A stretch of 64,000 nucleotides of DNA, taken from contig JAHCAM010000010.1 of the NCBI GenBank assembly GCA_019634895.1, positions 1 through 64,000 of the forward strand. Direction: 5' to 3'. Of this stretch, positions 16,130 to 25,600 are shown piece after piece (position 1 is the stretch's first letter; every line of letters starts with the position of its first letter). The DNA is from Steroidobacteraceae bacterium (GTDB lineage Bacteria > Pseudomonadota > Gammaproteobacteria > Steroidobacterales > Steroidobacteraceae). Under the pieces are notes generated by a model that was not told the DNA's origin, ran no database searches, and saw only the letters and a program-made list of their open reading frames with translations. Made by a program: the position numbers and the translations under genes.

Positions 16130-16816
16130 TCAGTCGCCGGCAGCCGGATCGTAGAGCAGCAGCACCATGATCGCCACCGCGAGGCGCTCCTGGTCGCGCG
16201 GCGACACCGCCGGATCGAGCCAGACGCGGCCCTGGTTGATGACCTCGACCGCGGCGACCACGCGGCCGCCGCCTGTCAGCTCGTAGCCGAGCGGCGGGCC
16301 GCTGGGCACCGATGAGCCCTGGAAGCGATGCACGGAACTCAGCTCCCAGCGCGTGTCGCCGTAGTCGAGCGTGCCGGTTTCCTGGCCGAGCGCGGTCGCG
16401 TGCAGGCGCAGCGTGCCGTCGCCGCGGCCCCGGAAGGCGCAGGCGAATGCCGGCAGCTTGCCGAAGGCCGGGTCCACCGACAGGTTGCTGCGCGACAGCG
16501 TGAGCGCGCGCGCATGGCATTCCGCCTGGATCGGGTCGCCGCCCATCGACGCCACCACGCGGTAGGGCTGGGTCGCATAGCCCGCGGTCAGGCCCAGCAG
16601 CGGCAGCGCGAAGTCCCACTTCATGCCCTCGTACGCGACTTCGCTGCGCCAGGGCCCGAAGGCGAGCGGGGCATTCCACTTGCGCGGATTGGCGCCGCTG
16701 ACCGGCACGGCATCGAGCGCTGCGAGCGAGGGCGCGACCTGCATCTGCGCCACCTGGCAGGCGGGCAGGGCGAGGGCAGCGCACAGCGACAGGGCGATTT
16801 TTCGTAACGGGATCAT
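16130..16816 (-). CDS. lipoprotein of unknown function
   Basis: A 228-residue protein read from the ATG at 16816 (MIPLRKIALSLCAALALPACQ), giving a lipobox LPAC with Cys about residue 20. The mature part is beta-rich with no recognised motif (NAPLAFGPWRSEVAYEGMKWDFALPLLGL, LSVDPAFGKLPAFACAF). The ending VAIMVLLLYDPAAGD is hydrophobic. It is divergent from the GbsR/MarR regulator at 16944, with about 130 bases between them, so it could be a target of that regulator. Confidence 0.65.
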   Translation of the reverse strand: MIPLRKIALSLCAALALPACQVAQMQVAPSLAALDAVPVSGANPRKWNAPLAFGPWRSEVAYEGMKWDFALPLLGLTAGYATQPYRVVASMGGDPIQAECHARALTLSRSNLSVDPAFGKLPAFACAFRGRGDGTLRLHATALGQETGTLDYGDTRWELSSVHRFQGSSVPSGPPLGYELTGGGRVVAAVEVINQGRVWLDPAVSPRDQERLAVAIMVLLLYDPAAGD

Positions 16817-16907
16817 GGACCTGCCGGTGCCCGGCGACACGCCGGGATCGGCCCATAGTCTAGCGTGCCGGGCGCCGGCGGGCCTCAGCATCCGGCTCCG
16901 CCAGCGC

Positions 16908-16936
16908 TTGACAAATCGTTCATTGGGGTCTGTAAT
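16908..16936 (+). promoter_or_regulatory. strong sigma-70-type promoter, apparently leaderless
   Basis: TTGACA (16908-16913, 6/6) and TGTAAT (16931-16936, 5/6) are separated by exactly 17 bases. The expected transcription start, about seven bases after the -10 box, falls on 16943-16944, the A of the ATG of the regulator gene. The mRNA would therefore carry no leader. Confidence 0.7.
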
Positions 16937-16954
16937 TTCTGTCATGACAGAAAT
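16935..16954. promoter_or_regulatory. perfect 20-bp palindrome over the regulator start codon, likely operator
   Basis: ATTTCTGTCATGACAGAAAT is fully symmetrical and its centre contains the ATG at 16944. It overlaps the last bases of the -10 box and the predicted start of transcription, the ideal place for autorepression by the MarR-like product. Confidence 0.8.
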
Positions 16955-17546
16955 AGCAGATACTCCAGATCTCGTCGAATCCCCCTCCGCCGCGATCCCG
17001 CTGGCCCCCGCCGTGCAGCGCTTCGTGCTGCACTGGGGCAAGCTCGGCGACCGCTGGGGCGTCAACCGCTCCGTCAGCCAGATCCATGCGCTGCTCTACG
17101 TCGCCGAGCGGCCGCTCACGGCCGAGGAGATCGCGGACACGCTCGGCATCGCGCGCTCGAATGCCTCGACCTCGCTGCGCGAGCTGATGTCCTGGGAGCT
17201 GGTGCGCTCGGTGCCGGTGCTGCGCGACCGGCGCACCTTCTACGTCGCCGAGACCGACCTGTGGACGCTGGTCGCGCGCATTGCGGCGGGCCGCAAGGCA
17301 CGCGAGCTCGATCCCGCGGCCGAAGCCCTGCGCGAGTGCATCGGCGCGGCGCAAGGCGACCCGTCCGTGAGCCCGGTCGCAGCGCGCCGGCTCGGAGAGA
17401 TGCTCGATTTCGTGGAGCGTACCGGCCGCTGGTACGAGCAGATGATCAGGCTGCCGCGCGCGCAGATCACCGCGCTCATGAAGCTTGGCGCCGGCGTCGT
17501 GCGCCTGCTCGACCGCGGAAGCGCGAAGCGGACGGCCAGCCGATAA
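16944..17546 (+). CDS. GbsR/MarR-type transcriptional regulator
   Basis: A 200-residue DNA-binding protein. Residues about 25-110 form a winged helix (RFVLHWGKLGDRWGVNRSVSQIHALLYVAERPLTAEEIADTLGIARSNASTSLRELMSWELV), followed by the wing VPVLRDRRTFYVAE. The RWGVNRSVSQIHALLY opening is typical of GbsR-like MarR proteins. The C-terminal 80 residues are helical and probably dimerise. The start is set by the promoter and palindrome, which leave no room for a leader. Two small genes follow closely (17570 and 17907) and probably belong to the same operon. The signal it senses is unknown. Confidence 0.88.
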   Translation: MTEIADTPDLVESPSAAIPLAPAVQRFVLHWGKLGDRWGVNRSVSQIHALLYVAERPLTAEEIADTLGIARSNASTSLRELMSWELVRSVPVLRDRRTFYVAETDLWTLVARIAAGRKARELDPAAEALRECIGAAQGDPSVSPVAARRLGEMLDFVERTGRWYEQMIRLPRAQITALMKLGAGVVRLLDRGSAKRTASR

Positions 17547-17569
17547 CGTCATCGACCCGGGAGGTTGCC

Positions 17570-17896
17570 ATGAGCCAGCTCGTTCCCCTCGTCACCGCCA
17601 TCGCCGTCAGCCTCGCGCTGAGTTCCGCCATCCTCCTCGCGATCATCGGCCCGCTGCGCCGGGTGCTTGCCCTGCTGTGCAAGGACGGCGAGTCCACGCC
17701 TTTCTGGGTGGCATTCACGGCCGTGATGCTCTACATCGCACCGCTGTTCTTTGCCGTGTTCTGGACACCGATATACCAGACCAACCCGGTGCCGGCATTC
17801 CGCAGCGCGCTGATCGCGGCACTGTTCGGCGCGTTCGCGGGCATGCTGGTCATCGGTTACAAGATCGCAGGCGCGGTGGACGGCAAGCGGGCCTGA
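17570..17896 (+). CDS. small inner-membrane protein
   Basis: A 108-residue protein read from the ATG at 17570, preceded by GGGAGG at 17558-17563. It has three hydrophobic segments (LVTAIAVSLALSSAILLAIIGPL; FWVAFTAVMLYIAPLFFAVFW; FRSALIAALFGAFAGMLVIGYKI) with a cytoplasmic RRVLALLCKDGE loop. I do not recognise a named family. It lies 23 bases after the GbsR-like regulator and 10 bases before the DCC protein gene, so it is likely part of a three-gene operon controlled by that regulator. Confidence 0.75.
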   Translation: MSQLVPLVTAIAVSLALSSAILLAIIGPLRRVLALLCKDGESTPFWVAFTAVMLYIAPLFFAVFWTPIYQTNPVPAFRSALIAALFGAFAGMLVIGYKIAGAVDGKRA

Positions 17897-17906
17897 GGCG
17901 CCCGGC

Positions 17907-18275
17907 ATGGAGCGGGCGGTGCTCTACGACGGCTACTGCCACAGCTGCAGTGCACTGGTGCGTTTCCTGAAGAGGCGGCCCGCCAGTCCCCCGTTCGAGC
18001 TGATCCCGATGCAGGGCGTGCGCGGGCGCGCGATGCTCGCGCCTTACGGCATCGACCCGGACGACTCGGCGACCTTCCTGGTGCTGGACGGCGGGCAGGC
18101 GTACACGGAATCCGACGGCGTACTGCAGATCGCGCGCTCGCTCGGGCCGGGCTGGCGCGCGCTCGCCGCGGTGGGCCGCCTGGTGCCCAGGTCCTGGCGC
18201 GACGGTCTCTATCGCTTCCACGCAAGGAACCGCTTCCGGTGGTTCGGCCGGCGCGAGAGCTGCTACCTGCCGTAG
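17907..18275 (+). CDS. DCC-family thiol-disulfide oxidoreductase-like protein (DUF393)
   Basis: A 122-residue protein beginning with the family signature YDGYCHSC (residues 7-14), in which two Cys flank two residues as in thioredoxin-like active sites. Later conserved parts are FELIPMQGVRGRAML, TFLVLDGGQAYTESDGVLQIARSLG and RDGLYRFHARNRFRWFGRRESC. Members are predicted thiol-disulfide oxidoreductases with few tested examples. It is the last gene of the small GbsR-led group; the upstream membrane protein is a possible partner. Confidence 0.85.
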   Translation: MERAVLYDGYCHSCSALVRFLKRRPASPPFELIPMQGVRGRAMLAPYGIDPDDSATFLVLDGGQAYTESDGVLQIARSLGPGWRALAAVGRLVPRSWRDGLYRFHARNRFRWFGRRESCYLP

Positions 18276-18300
18276 CCTGGCACCATATGGCCGACCGCGG

Positions 18301-20433
18301 TCACGGATGCGATCGGTACTCGGCGTCGAAATCGGCGAGATTGCTCTCGTTGCAGCCCGCGGTGTAGGTGAAATAGTTGTCCATCGCGTCCTTGAGATTG
18401 AACATGCCGGCGCCGGACCAGGCGTTGTCCCAGGTGCTCTGGTCCGAATAGCCGTTCGCCAGCAGCCCGCCGTCGCGGGTCAGCCGGCCATGCCGCAGGC
18501 CGTAACGAACGATGCAGGACGCGAACATGTCGCCGGAGCCGAAGCCGCCTGCGCCGGGATACCAGGCTCCCACGGTATCGTGGTGCCGGCAGATCGCGTC
18601 GAAGCTGTCGAGGATGAGGTTCGTATTGCGGATGATGTCCTGGAATTCGGCGGGCCGGCCCTGGCCGCAGTACCAGCCGTAGTACGGCACCGGAACCGCG
18701 AATGCGGAGACGTGGTAGCAGTCGTTATCCGTCGCGTCGTCGAAGTCGATGCACTGCTGCTGCTTCTGGCTGTACAGCGCCGGCGTCGTGCGGTAGGGCG
18801 GCACCGGCACGTCCACCTTGAGCCGGAACTGCGTGACCCCGGCGCCGTAGGCCGGCGTGTTGTCCCACTCGCCGAAGATGCCGCTCTTGATGCGCAGCAC
18901 GCCGTCGTCGCGCAGGATGCCGATGCGGTTGCCCTGCAGCTGGAACTCGCGCACGCCGGAGGAGGCGAGCTGGGTCCAGGCGCCGCTGATGCCGTCCTTT
19001 ACCTGGAAGACTCCGCTCTCGAACAGGACGCCGATGCGGTTGCCCTCGAGCTCGTACTGGCGGATGGGATCGGTGGCGAGCACGGTCCAGGCGCCGCTGA
19101 TGCCGTCCTTGACGCGGAAAGTGCCGTCCGCCTGCAGCAGCGCGATGCGATTGCCGCGCAGCCGGAAGCCCGCGGCATCGCCGGCGAGCACCGTCCACGG
19201 GCCGGCGATGCCGTCCTTGACGCGGAAGGTGCCGTCGTCGTGCAGCACGCCGATGCGGTCGCCCGCGAGCTGGAACTCCGTGGCGCCGGCGGCCACCAGC
19301 ACGGTCCATGCGCCGCCGATGCCGTCCTTGACGCGGAACTCGCCGCCTTCGAGCAGCACGCCGATGCGGTTGCCCTCGAGCCGGAAGGCCTGCGTGCCGC
19401 CGGTCACCAGCACGGTCCAGGTGCCGCCGATGCCGTCTTTGACGCGGAACTCGCCGCCTTCGCGCGACACGCCGATGCGGTTTCCCTCGAGCTGGAAATC
19501 GGTCGCGGTCGCGATCACCAGGTTGCGCCACTCGCCGACGCGGTCGATGACCCGGAAGGTGCCGGCGCCGCCCGCCATGTCGGTGAGCAGCCCGATGCGG
19601 TTGCCTTCCCACTGGAACTTGTGGACCGTGTTGCGCGTCACCGACTGGCCCGGGAGCGTGTGCGGCCAGGGTGCGTGAGGATCTTCGTAGGATACGCTGC
19701 CGAGCACGTCGTCGGGCACGCGGAGCACGCCATTGACGATCAGCGCCGGTGCGATGTCGGTGCGCCCGAAGAAGATCGTGTACATGTAGCCGGGACGGTC
19801 GGCGACGTCGGCGGGAATGCTCGCCGTCACGAAATCCGAGGCCATGCCGGACTGCGCGGAGACGACGACGTTGCTGCCGCTGTTCATGGCGGTGGCGAGG
19901 CCGACGCCGTCCACCGCGATGACGCCGGCGTCGCTGGAGCTCCAGGTGACGGCTGCGTCCTGCACCGGGAAGCCATTGGCATCCGTCGCGGCGGCGGAGA
20001 ACTGGCGGCGCACGCCGATCCACGAGGCGCCGGCGGGCCAGTCGCCGGGCGAGATGGCGAGCGCCACCACCACCTGCTCGACCTCGATCCCGGTGCGGCC
20101 GCGCAGGTTGTTGTTGCCATGCACGGAGATCGTCGCCGTGCCGTTGCCGCGCGCCGTCACGAGGCCGCTGCCATTGACCGTGGCGACCGCGGGATTGCTG
20201 GTCGACCAGGTGAACTCGACGCCCGGGATCGGGCGGCCGTCCCTGTCGAGCGCGGTTGCGGTGAGTTGGCGCGTCTGGCCGAGTGCGGTGAGTGGCGGGT
20301 TCGCGCCGCTGACCGCGATGCCGCCGGTGGCGACCTGCGGCGGTTTCGAACAGGCCGCCAGCACGAATGCGATCGTCAGCAGCGCAATGCCTGCAGCCCG
20401 CACGAGCGGCGGGCGTTCCCCCTGCATCCCCAT
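18301..20433 (-). CDS. lipoprotein with Ig-like domains, tandem 37-residue repeats and a phospholipase A2-like domain
   Basis: A 710-residue protein with a lipobox (FVLAACSK, Cys near residue 28). Two Ig-like (Big2) domains follow, about residues 38-120 and 125-205. From about 270 to 550 there are seven or so copies of a 37-residue repeat with the pattern LEGNRIGVL..GG.FRVKDGI.G.WTVL, probably a beta-propeller-like surface domain. The C-terminal 130 residues carry Y588-C-G-Q-G592, like the calcium loop of phospholipase A2, and DSFDAICRHHD with H618-D619, like the PLA2 catalytic helix. A membrane-anchored or secreted lipase is the best reading. The PLA2 assignment rests on motifs and spacing only. 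Confidence 0.75.
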   Translation of the reverse strand: MGMQGERPPLVRAAGIALLTIAFVLAACSKPPQVATGGIAVSGANPPLTALGQTRQLTATALDRDGRPIPGVEFTWSTSNPAVATVNGSGLVTARGNGTATISVHGNNNLRGRTGIEVEQVVVALAISPGDWPAGASWIGVRRQFSAAATDANGFPVQDAAVTWSSSDAGVIAVDGVGLATAMNSGSNVVVSAQSGMASDFVTASIPADVADRPGYMYTIFFGRTDIAPALIVNGVLRVPDDVLGSVSYEDPHAPWPHTLPGQSVTRNTVHKFQWEGNRIGLLTDMAGGAGTFRVIDRVGEWRNLVIATATDFQLEGNRIGVSREGGEFRVKDGIGGTWTVLVTGGTQAFRLEGNRIGVLLEGGEFRVKDGIGGAWTVLVAAGATEFQLAGDRIGVLHDDGTFRVKDGIAGPWTVLAGDAAGFRLRGNRIALLQADGTFRVKDGISGAWTVLATDPIRQYELEGNRIGVLFESGVFQVKDGISGAWTQLASSGVREFQLQGNRIGILRDDGVLRIKSGIFGEWDNTPAYGAGVTQFRLKVDVPVPPYRTTPALYSQKQQQCIDFDDATDNDCYHVSAFAVPVPYYGWYCGQGRPAEFQDIIRNTNLILDSFDAICRHHDTVGAWYPGAGGFGSGDMFASCIVRYGLRHGRLTRDGGLLANGYSDQSTWDNAWSGAGMFNLKDAMDNYFTYTAGCNESNLADFDAEYRSHP

Positions 20434-20543
20434 CGTTCTTCTCCGTTTGCTTTCCGGAGACTGTAGCGGCTATGGGTCGCCGGCTGGCCGGCATTTAGCT
20501 GCCTGGCCGCAAGCCGCTGAAAATGCGGGTGTTTGTGCCGGCG

Positions 20544-21308
20544 CTAGAAGCGCAGCGACAGGCAGCTCAGGCCGCCATCCATCTTGCGGAACTCGGACAT
20601 CTCGAGGGCGATGGTCTCGTAGCCGTCGCGGTCGAGCATGGCGGCGACCTGCGGATAGCCGGCGGCGATCAGGATGCGGTCGTCGATGCGCACGCAGTTG
20701 GCCGCGTAGCGCTCGTGGTCCGGCACGACGAGCTGCTCGTAGGGCGCGAGCGCGTCGCAGGCCGGGACGTCGCGGGTGATCAGCATGCGCCCTTCGCCGA
20801 CGTAGGACAGGCCGGTCTTGAGGTGCAGCAGCCCGCGGATGGCGCGGATGTCGAGGGTCGAGGAGGGGTAGCCGAGCTCCGCGAGCCAGGCCGCGAGCTG
20901 GCGTGCGCCCTCCTCGTTGGTGCGCGCGGAGATGCCGATCAGGAAGTGGCCGTCGGCGTCGCAGACGTCGCCGCCGTCCACCGTGCCGGGCGGCATGATG
21001 CGCGCCAGATCCGGGTAGTGCACGCGCAGCGCGGCGGCGACGCTGTCCACCTCGCCCTGGCGCGAGGGGGCGCCGGGGCGCGTCGCGATCGCGCCACGCG
21101 GCGTGAGGATGGCGGTGTCCTCGACGAAGCAGCTGTCGGGGAAGGCGGGCTCCGCAGGTAGCACCGAAACCGCCAGCCCGCAGCGCTCGAGCGCGGCCGT
21201 GTAGGCCTGGTGCTGGGCGAGGGCCAGGGCGACGTCCGGTGCGCCTTCGCGCGACATCGTCTGCCCCTGCGCAAAAGTCGGCGGCGGCGGCCTCAGCAAT
21301 GCTTTCAT
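20544..21308 (-). CDS. dimethylarginine dimethylaminohydrolase (amidinotransferase fold)
   Basis: A 254-residue protein read from the ATG at 21308. DDAH enzymes turn methylated arginines into citrulline and methylamines. The family signatures are in order: SCFVEDTAI (substrate Asp/Glu), TVDGGDV, LLHLKTGLSYVG with the catalytic His, ANCVRI, and the C-terminal KMDGGLSCLSLRF holding the nucleophilic Cys. Length is normal. It follows the ten-gene redox operon on the same strand but is separated from it by a 26-bp inverted repeat, so it is probably transcribed on its own. Related arginine deiminase-like activity is possible but less likely. Confidence 0.9.
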   Translation of the reverse strand: MKALLRPPPPTFAQGQTMSREGAPDVALALAQHQAYTAALERCGLAVSVLPAEPAFPDSCFVEDTAILTPRGAIATRPGAPSRQGEVDSVAAALRVHYPDLARIMPPGTVDGGDVCDADGHFLIGISARTNEEGARQLAAWLAELGYPSSTLDIRAIRGLLHLKTGLSYVGEGRMLITRDVPACDALAPYEQLVVPDHERYAANCVRIDDRILIAAGYPQVAAMLDRDGYETIALEMSEFRKMDGGLSCLSLRF

Positions 21309-21312
21309 CAAT

Positions 21313-21376
21313 GGTGCCGGGTCGTAGATTCGTAGTTTACCGCGCCGCCAAAACTACGAATCTACGACCCGGCACC
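21313..21376. repeat. 26-bp perfect inverted repeat at the end of the redox operon
   Basis: Arms at 21313-21338 and 21351-21376 are perfectly complementary, with a 12-base loop. The arms belong to the GACCCGGCACC family. The right arm encodes the last codons and the TAG stop of the five-heme cytochrome, and the left arm begins five bases from the DDAH start. It can form a strong hairpin and probably ends operon transcription. Confidence 0.85.
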
Positions 21377-22642
21377 GAGGCGGGAGAGGAGGCGGGCGAA
21401 GCGGGCGGGGTCGTAGCGCTCGTCGTCCTGCAGGTCGGCGAACAGCGCCTCGATGCGCGGGTCGGAGTCGAGCGTGCGGCCGGAGGCGGCGAGCAGCAGC
21501 GTCACCGCCATGACCGCCTGCTCGGCGGCGGAATAGTCGGGAAACTCGCCGCGTCCGGCGGCGGCGAGGATGGCCGAGAGCATGGCATCGCGGTCGGCGG
21601 CGGCGAAGCGGCGCGCGCCCGACCATTGCCGCAGCGCCGGGATCTCCCGCTGCAGCGACTGCGCGGCCTCGCGCAGTGCCGGCATGCCCTCGTTCGCGGC
21701 GCGGTGCAGCCGCGTCGTCGCCTCGCGCAACGCCGCCCCGCGCTCGGGCTCGACGGCGTCCAGCACCACGGCCAGCATGACGAGCGCGCTGTCCTGCACG
21801 CGCAGGCTGCCCGGCGCGAGCCCGGGCGCGTCGCGCAAGCGCCTGAGCTTCATCGAGCGGTGGCAGCTGTAGCAGTTGAACAGGGCGAAGTCCGGGAACA
21901 CGCCGCGCGAATGGCGCTCGTCGGCGACGATCTCGAGCGTGCGCGAGGCGGACTCCAGCAGGCCCGTGAGCCACATCGAGACGCCGTCGGACTCGGTCTT
22001 GCGCCTCGCGTAATCCGTGTCCCGCCGGTAATGCTCGCGGCCGCCACTGGTGCGCCACAACTCGGAATAGGTATCGAGCTCGAAGGCGAGGCGCGGATGG
22101 CCGGCCGCCATCAGCGAGTGACCGGCCATGCGCGCGGCGGAGCCGACGTGGCATGCGGAGCAGACGCCCGCGCGCACGTCGGCGCGTTCGAGCGCGACCA
22201 GGCCCTGCGCGACGTTGTCGGCGTGCGTGACGCGCGGCGCGTCGTCGTGGCTCGCGATCCATTTCGAGGACGCGCCGTGGCAGGCCTCGCAGCCGACGCC
22301 GTCGTCGAGCTGGAAGCGCGCCCCGCGCCGGGCAGCGGGCACGTGCTCGGCGTGGCAGTCGAGGCACAGCGGCTCGCGCGCGGCGTCGGCGATGCCGAGC
22401 CGCGCGGCCATGCGGGTCGAGGCTTCCTCGCGCAGCGTGCGGAACGCCCCGGCGTGCGGGTCGAAGTGCGACCAGGTGACGTACTCGTTGCGCAGCACGT
22501 TCGCGTTCTCGACCGGCTTCGCGACGCCGTGGCAGACGCTGGAGGCGCAGGAGGCGACGCCGAGGTGGCTGGCCGGCGCGTCGGCCGCGAGCGCAGGCGC
22601 CGCGATGAGCGCACAGGACGCCGTCATGATCAGTCGCCGCAT
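21362..22642 (-). CDS. exported five-heme c-type cytochrome
   Basis: A 426-residue protein read from the ATG at 22642, four bases after the stop of the decaheme gene. The signal peptide is RRLIMTASCALIAAPALA. Five heme-attachment sites are visible: one CX4CH (CASSVCH), then CLDCH, CEACH, CSACH and CYSCH. The first site and its surroundings (VASCASSVCHG) and GVGCEACHG resemble cytochrome c554-like multihaem proteins. The C-terminal 170 residues are helical and heme-free. It closes the ten-gene redox operon and should act in the periplasm or at the outer membrane. The last codons and the stop come from a repeat element. Confidence 0.87.
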   Translation of the reverse strand: MRRLIMTASCALIAAPALAADAPASHLGVASCASSVCHGVAKPVENANVLRNEYVTWSHFDPHAGAFRTLREEASTRMAARLGIADAAREPLCLDCHAEHVPAARRGARFQLDDGVGCEACHGASSKWIASHDDAPRVTHADNVAQGLVALERADVRAGVCSACHVGSAARMAGHSLMAAGHPRLAFELDTYSELWRTSGGREHYRRDTDYARRKTESDGVSMWLTGLLESASRTLEIVADERHSRGVFPDFALFNCYSCHRSMKLRRLRDAPGLAPGSLRVQDSALVMLAVVLDAVEPERGAALREATTRLHRAANEGMPALREAAQSLQREIPALRQWSGARRFAAADRDAMLSAILAAAGRGEFPDYSAAEQAVMAVTLLLAASGRTLDSDPRIEALFADLQDDERYDPARFARLLSRLGAGS

Positions 22643-22646
22643 GCGG

Positions 22647-25600
22647 TCACCATTCATCCGGCACCACCCATGGCCTGCCATCGCGATCGAGGTAAAGCCG
22701 GCGCATCTCGGCGGCGTTGAAGGGCCGCGAACCGCGCCGCCCGAATACTGCGACCTGTCCGCCGGTCTCGTCCACCGCGCGGTCGCGCTCCAGCGGGCGC
22801 GACAGGGACAGCGCGGGGCGCCGGGTCGCGAATCTCGCGACCAGCTGCGGGCGCGGCTCGGGGCTGAAGCCGTAGAAGTTGGGCTGCGTGTCCGGCGCCG
22901 TGAGCTGGATCACCTTGAGCCCGCCCGCGCCGTCGGCGACGTAGGCGAACAGCGTGGCGTTGGTGGAGGCGACGACCACGTCGCGCGCGTCGCGGATCGC
23001 GCCGTCGCCGTCGAAATGCCGCAGCAGCGCCGGACGGGCCGGCCGCTCGACGTCCACGATGGCGAGGCCTTTCGCGCCATCGGCGACGTAGGCGTGGTTC
23101 CGGGATACGAAGACGCCGGCTGCCCGGGCGAGCGGCACCGTGGCATCGGCCAGCAGTTCCGGCTGCATCGGCCGGGTGACGTCCACGACGCGCAGCCCAC
23201 TGGCGTCGGTCACGAAGAGATAGCGGAACTGCAGCGCACTCGCGCGGCCGTCGCGCAGCGGCACCGGCGCCGCGGCCTTCGGCGCCAGCGGATCGCTGAG
23301 GTCCACGACCACGAGGCCGGCATCGGCGATCACGTAGGCGAAGTTGCCGCCGAGGGTCAGGTGCCGCGCGCCGGCAAGCAGGCCGCCGCCGTCCCAGGTC
23401 AGCGCGCGCTTCAGGCGGTTGTTCCTGAACTCGCCGTCGGCCAGCGTGTTGATGTCCACCAGGATCAGCCCTTCGGCCGCGTCGGTCACGACCGCGTAGT
23501 TGTAGATCGGCGCGAACGGCTGCTCGAGGTTGGCGACGCGCATCAGCTCGCCGGTGTTGCGCGCCGGGTGCACCGGCTGCGTGGTCGGCAGTGCGACGCA
23601 GGTGGCGTCGCGCGACTTCACGCGGGTGTCGTGGCCGAGCGGCGAGAACGGCGCGGTGATCAGCTTCTGGCTCACGCCCTTGTTGCCGATGCCGGCCGCG
23701 TCGTAGACGACCAGCCCGCGCGCGCCCTCGGCGACGTAGAGGTACTCGCCGCGCAGCTGCAGGCAGCGCGCCGGGCCGGAGGAGTGGGTCGAGGCGTTCT
23801 GCAGCGTCCGGCCGCGTTCCCCGTGCCGGCGGAACCAGTCGGGGTAGGCGTAGCGGTGCAGGTAACTGCCGATGACCGCCTGCGGCTCGTCCCATTCGGT
23901 CACCTGCACCGCCGCCACTTCGCCCTCGGTGCCGACCCAGGCGTGGAAGCCGATGAAGTTGATGAACTGCGTCCCGAGGCCGAGCGTCTGCGCCAGGATC
24001 GCGTTGTTGTCGCCGGCGTCCGAGAGATGGCAGTCGTTGCAGCGCCTGGTCTCGGTCTTGCGCTCGGTGTGCGGGTAATGCGGGTTCATCGCCTGCGAGC
24101 TGTAGCCCGAGGCCGCGATCGGCGGCTGCTGGACGTAGATGCGCTCGCGGTTGGCGTTGGTCGAGGACAGCACCAGCGCGGAGGACGAGCGCACCGGCGC
24201 GACCTTGCCGCCTTCGGTGGGCCCGCGCAGGCCGAGCATGAACACCTCGTCGCGCGCGACCTGCGGGTTGTAGCTCGACCAGTTGCGGAAGGTGCCGCCC
24301 TCGTAGCGGTGCGACCCGGTCTTCCAGTTGGCCTCGATCGGCAGGTGGCAGCCGCCGCAGGCCGTGGTCCAGGAGGTGTGGCAGGCGTAGCACTCCATCT
24401 GCTCGTCGGCATGCGCGAGATCGTCCGGCGCGACCTTCGGGCCCCAGGCGAGCGTCTGCGTGTCGCGCGACATCAGCTTGGCGCGCGCGGCCTTCTCGTT
24501 GTAGTGCGGGTTCGCCGGCGTGACGCTGTCCTTGACCAGCGAAATTTCCCATTCGCGCTGCGGGTCGAGGATGGAGCGCTGGATCAGTTTCCCGCCCAGC
24601 CACTCGAAGCGCCGGCGTCCGTCGGGGTTGCGCAGCACGGAGAGGTCGGAGCCGGAGGGTCCGGCGGCGGGGCCGGAAGTGCGCAGCGTCGGGTAGGCAT
24701 TCACCGTGCCGTGGCAGTCCTTGCAGTCGATCTCGACCGCCTGCGCGACCTCGCCGTAGAGATGGCCGTTGCCGTGCGAGTCCTGCGCGAAGTGGCAGTC
24801 CACGCAGTGCATGCCGGCATCCGCGTGCGAGGAGGAAAGATGCACGGCCTTCGCGAACTTCTGCGGGTCGTCGTTCGCGACCAGCCGGCCTTCGGCGTCC
24901 AGCAGGTTGCCCTTGCGGTCGCGCTTGAAGACGGCGCGGAAGTTCCAGCCGTGGCCGTGGTAGTCGGCGAACTGCGTGTCCTGCAGCTGCGGGTTGAGCT
25001 CCGAGACGCGTTTCAGGAACTCGAGGTCGCCCCAGAGCCCGCGTGCGGCCGCGCCCTCGGGGTTCCGGTCGTACACCGCGCGCGCCTCGGCGGCCGTCGG
25101 GTACTTCTGCTCCTTCGGCCACATGAAGGGCGCGTCGGACTCGTAGTCCCACATCGTGTAGCCGAGGTAGGTGTTCATGAACATGTTCGGCTGGTGCATG
25201 TGGCAGACCATGCACTGCGAGGTCGGGATCGCGCGCGAGAACGCGTGCGCGAGCGGATGGCCCGGGCGCTCGCGCGGGATGGTGGGATCCCTGGTCTGCG
25301 TGGTGCCGCCGTGGCCGTAGCGCGCGTAGGGCCCGGAATGCTTCGGGTCGCGGTCGTTGGCGTAGACCACGTGGCAGGCGGAGCAGCCGGAGGAGCGGTA
25401 GTCGCCGGGCTGGTCGTTGGTGCCGAGGAACCAGGCGAGCGGGTCGTTCAGGCGCGTCTTGTGGATGTTGAGCACCGGCACGGCGATGCGCGCGCCGGTG
25501 CCGGGGCCGCGGTTCGACTGGCGGATGTCGGGCCGCCCCGGTTCCTCGAGCCGCTGGACCTGGCCGGTCACGTTCGGCACGCCGGTCTCGGGGAACAGGT

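Noticed and set aside
18890-19600. Direct tandem repeats of about 111 bp that might be a CRISPR or a satellite
   Set aside because: They are codons of a 37-residue protein repeat in the lipoprotein, degenerate at DNA level and in frame throughout.
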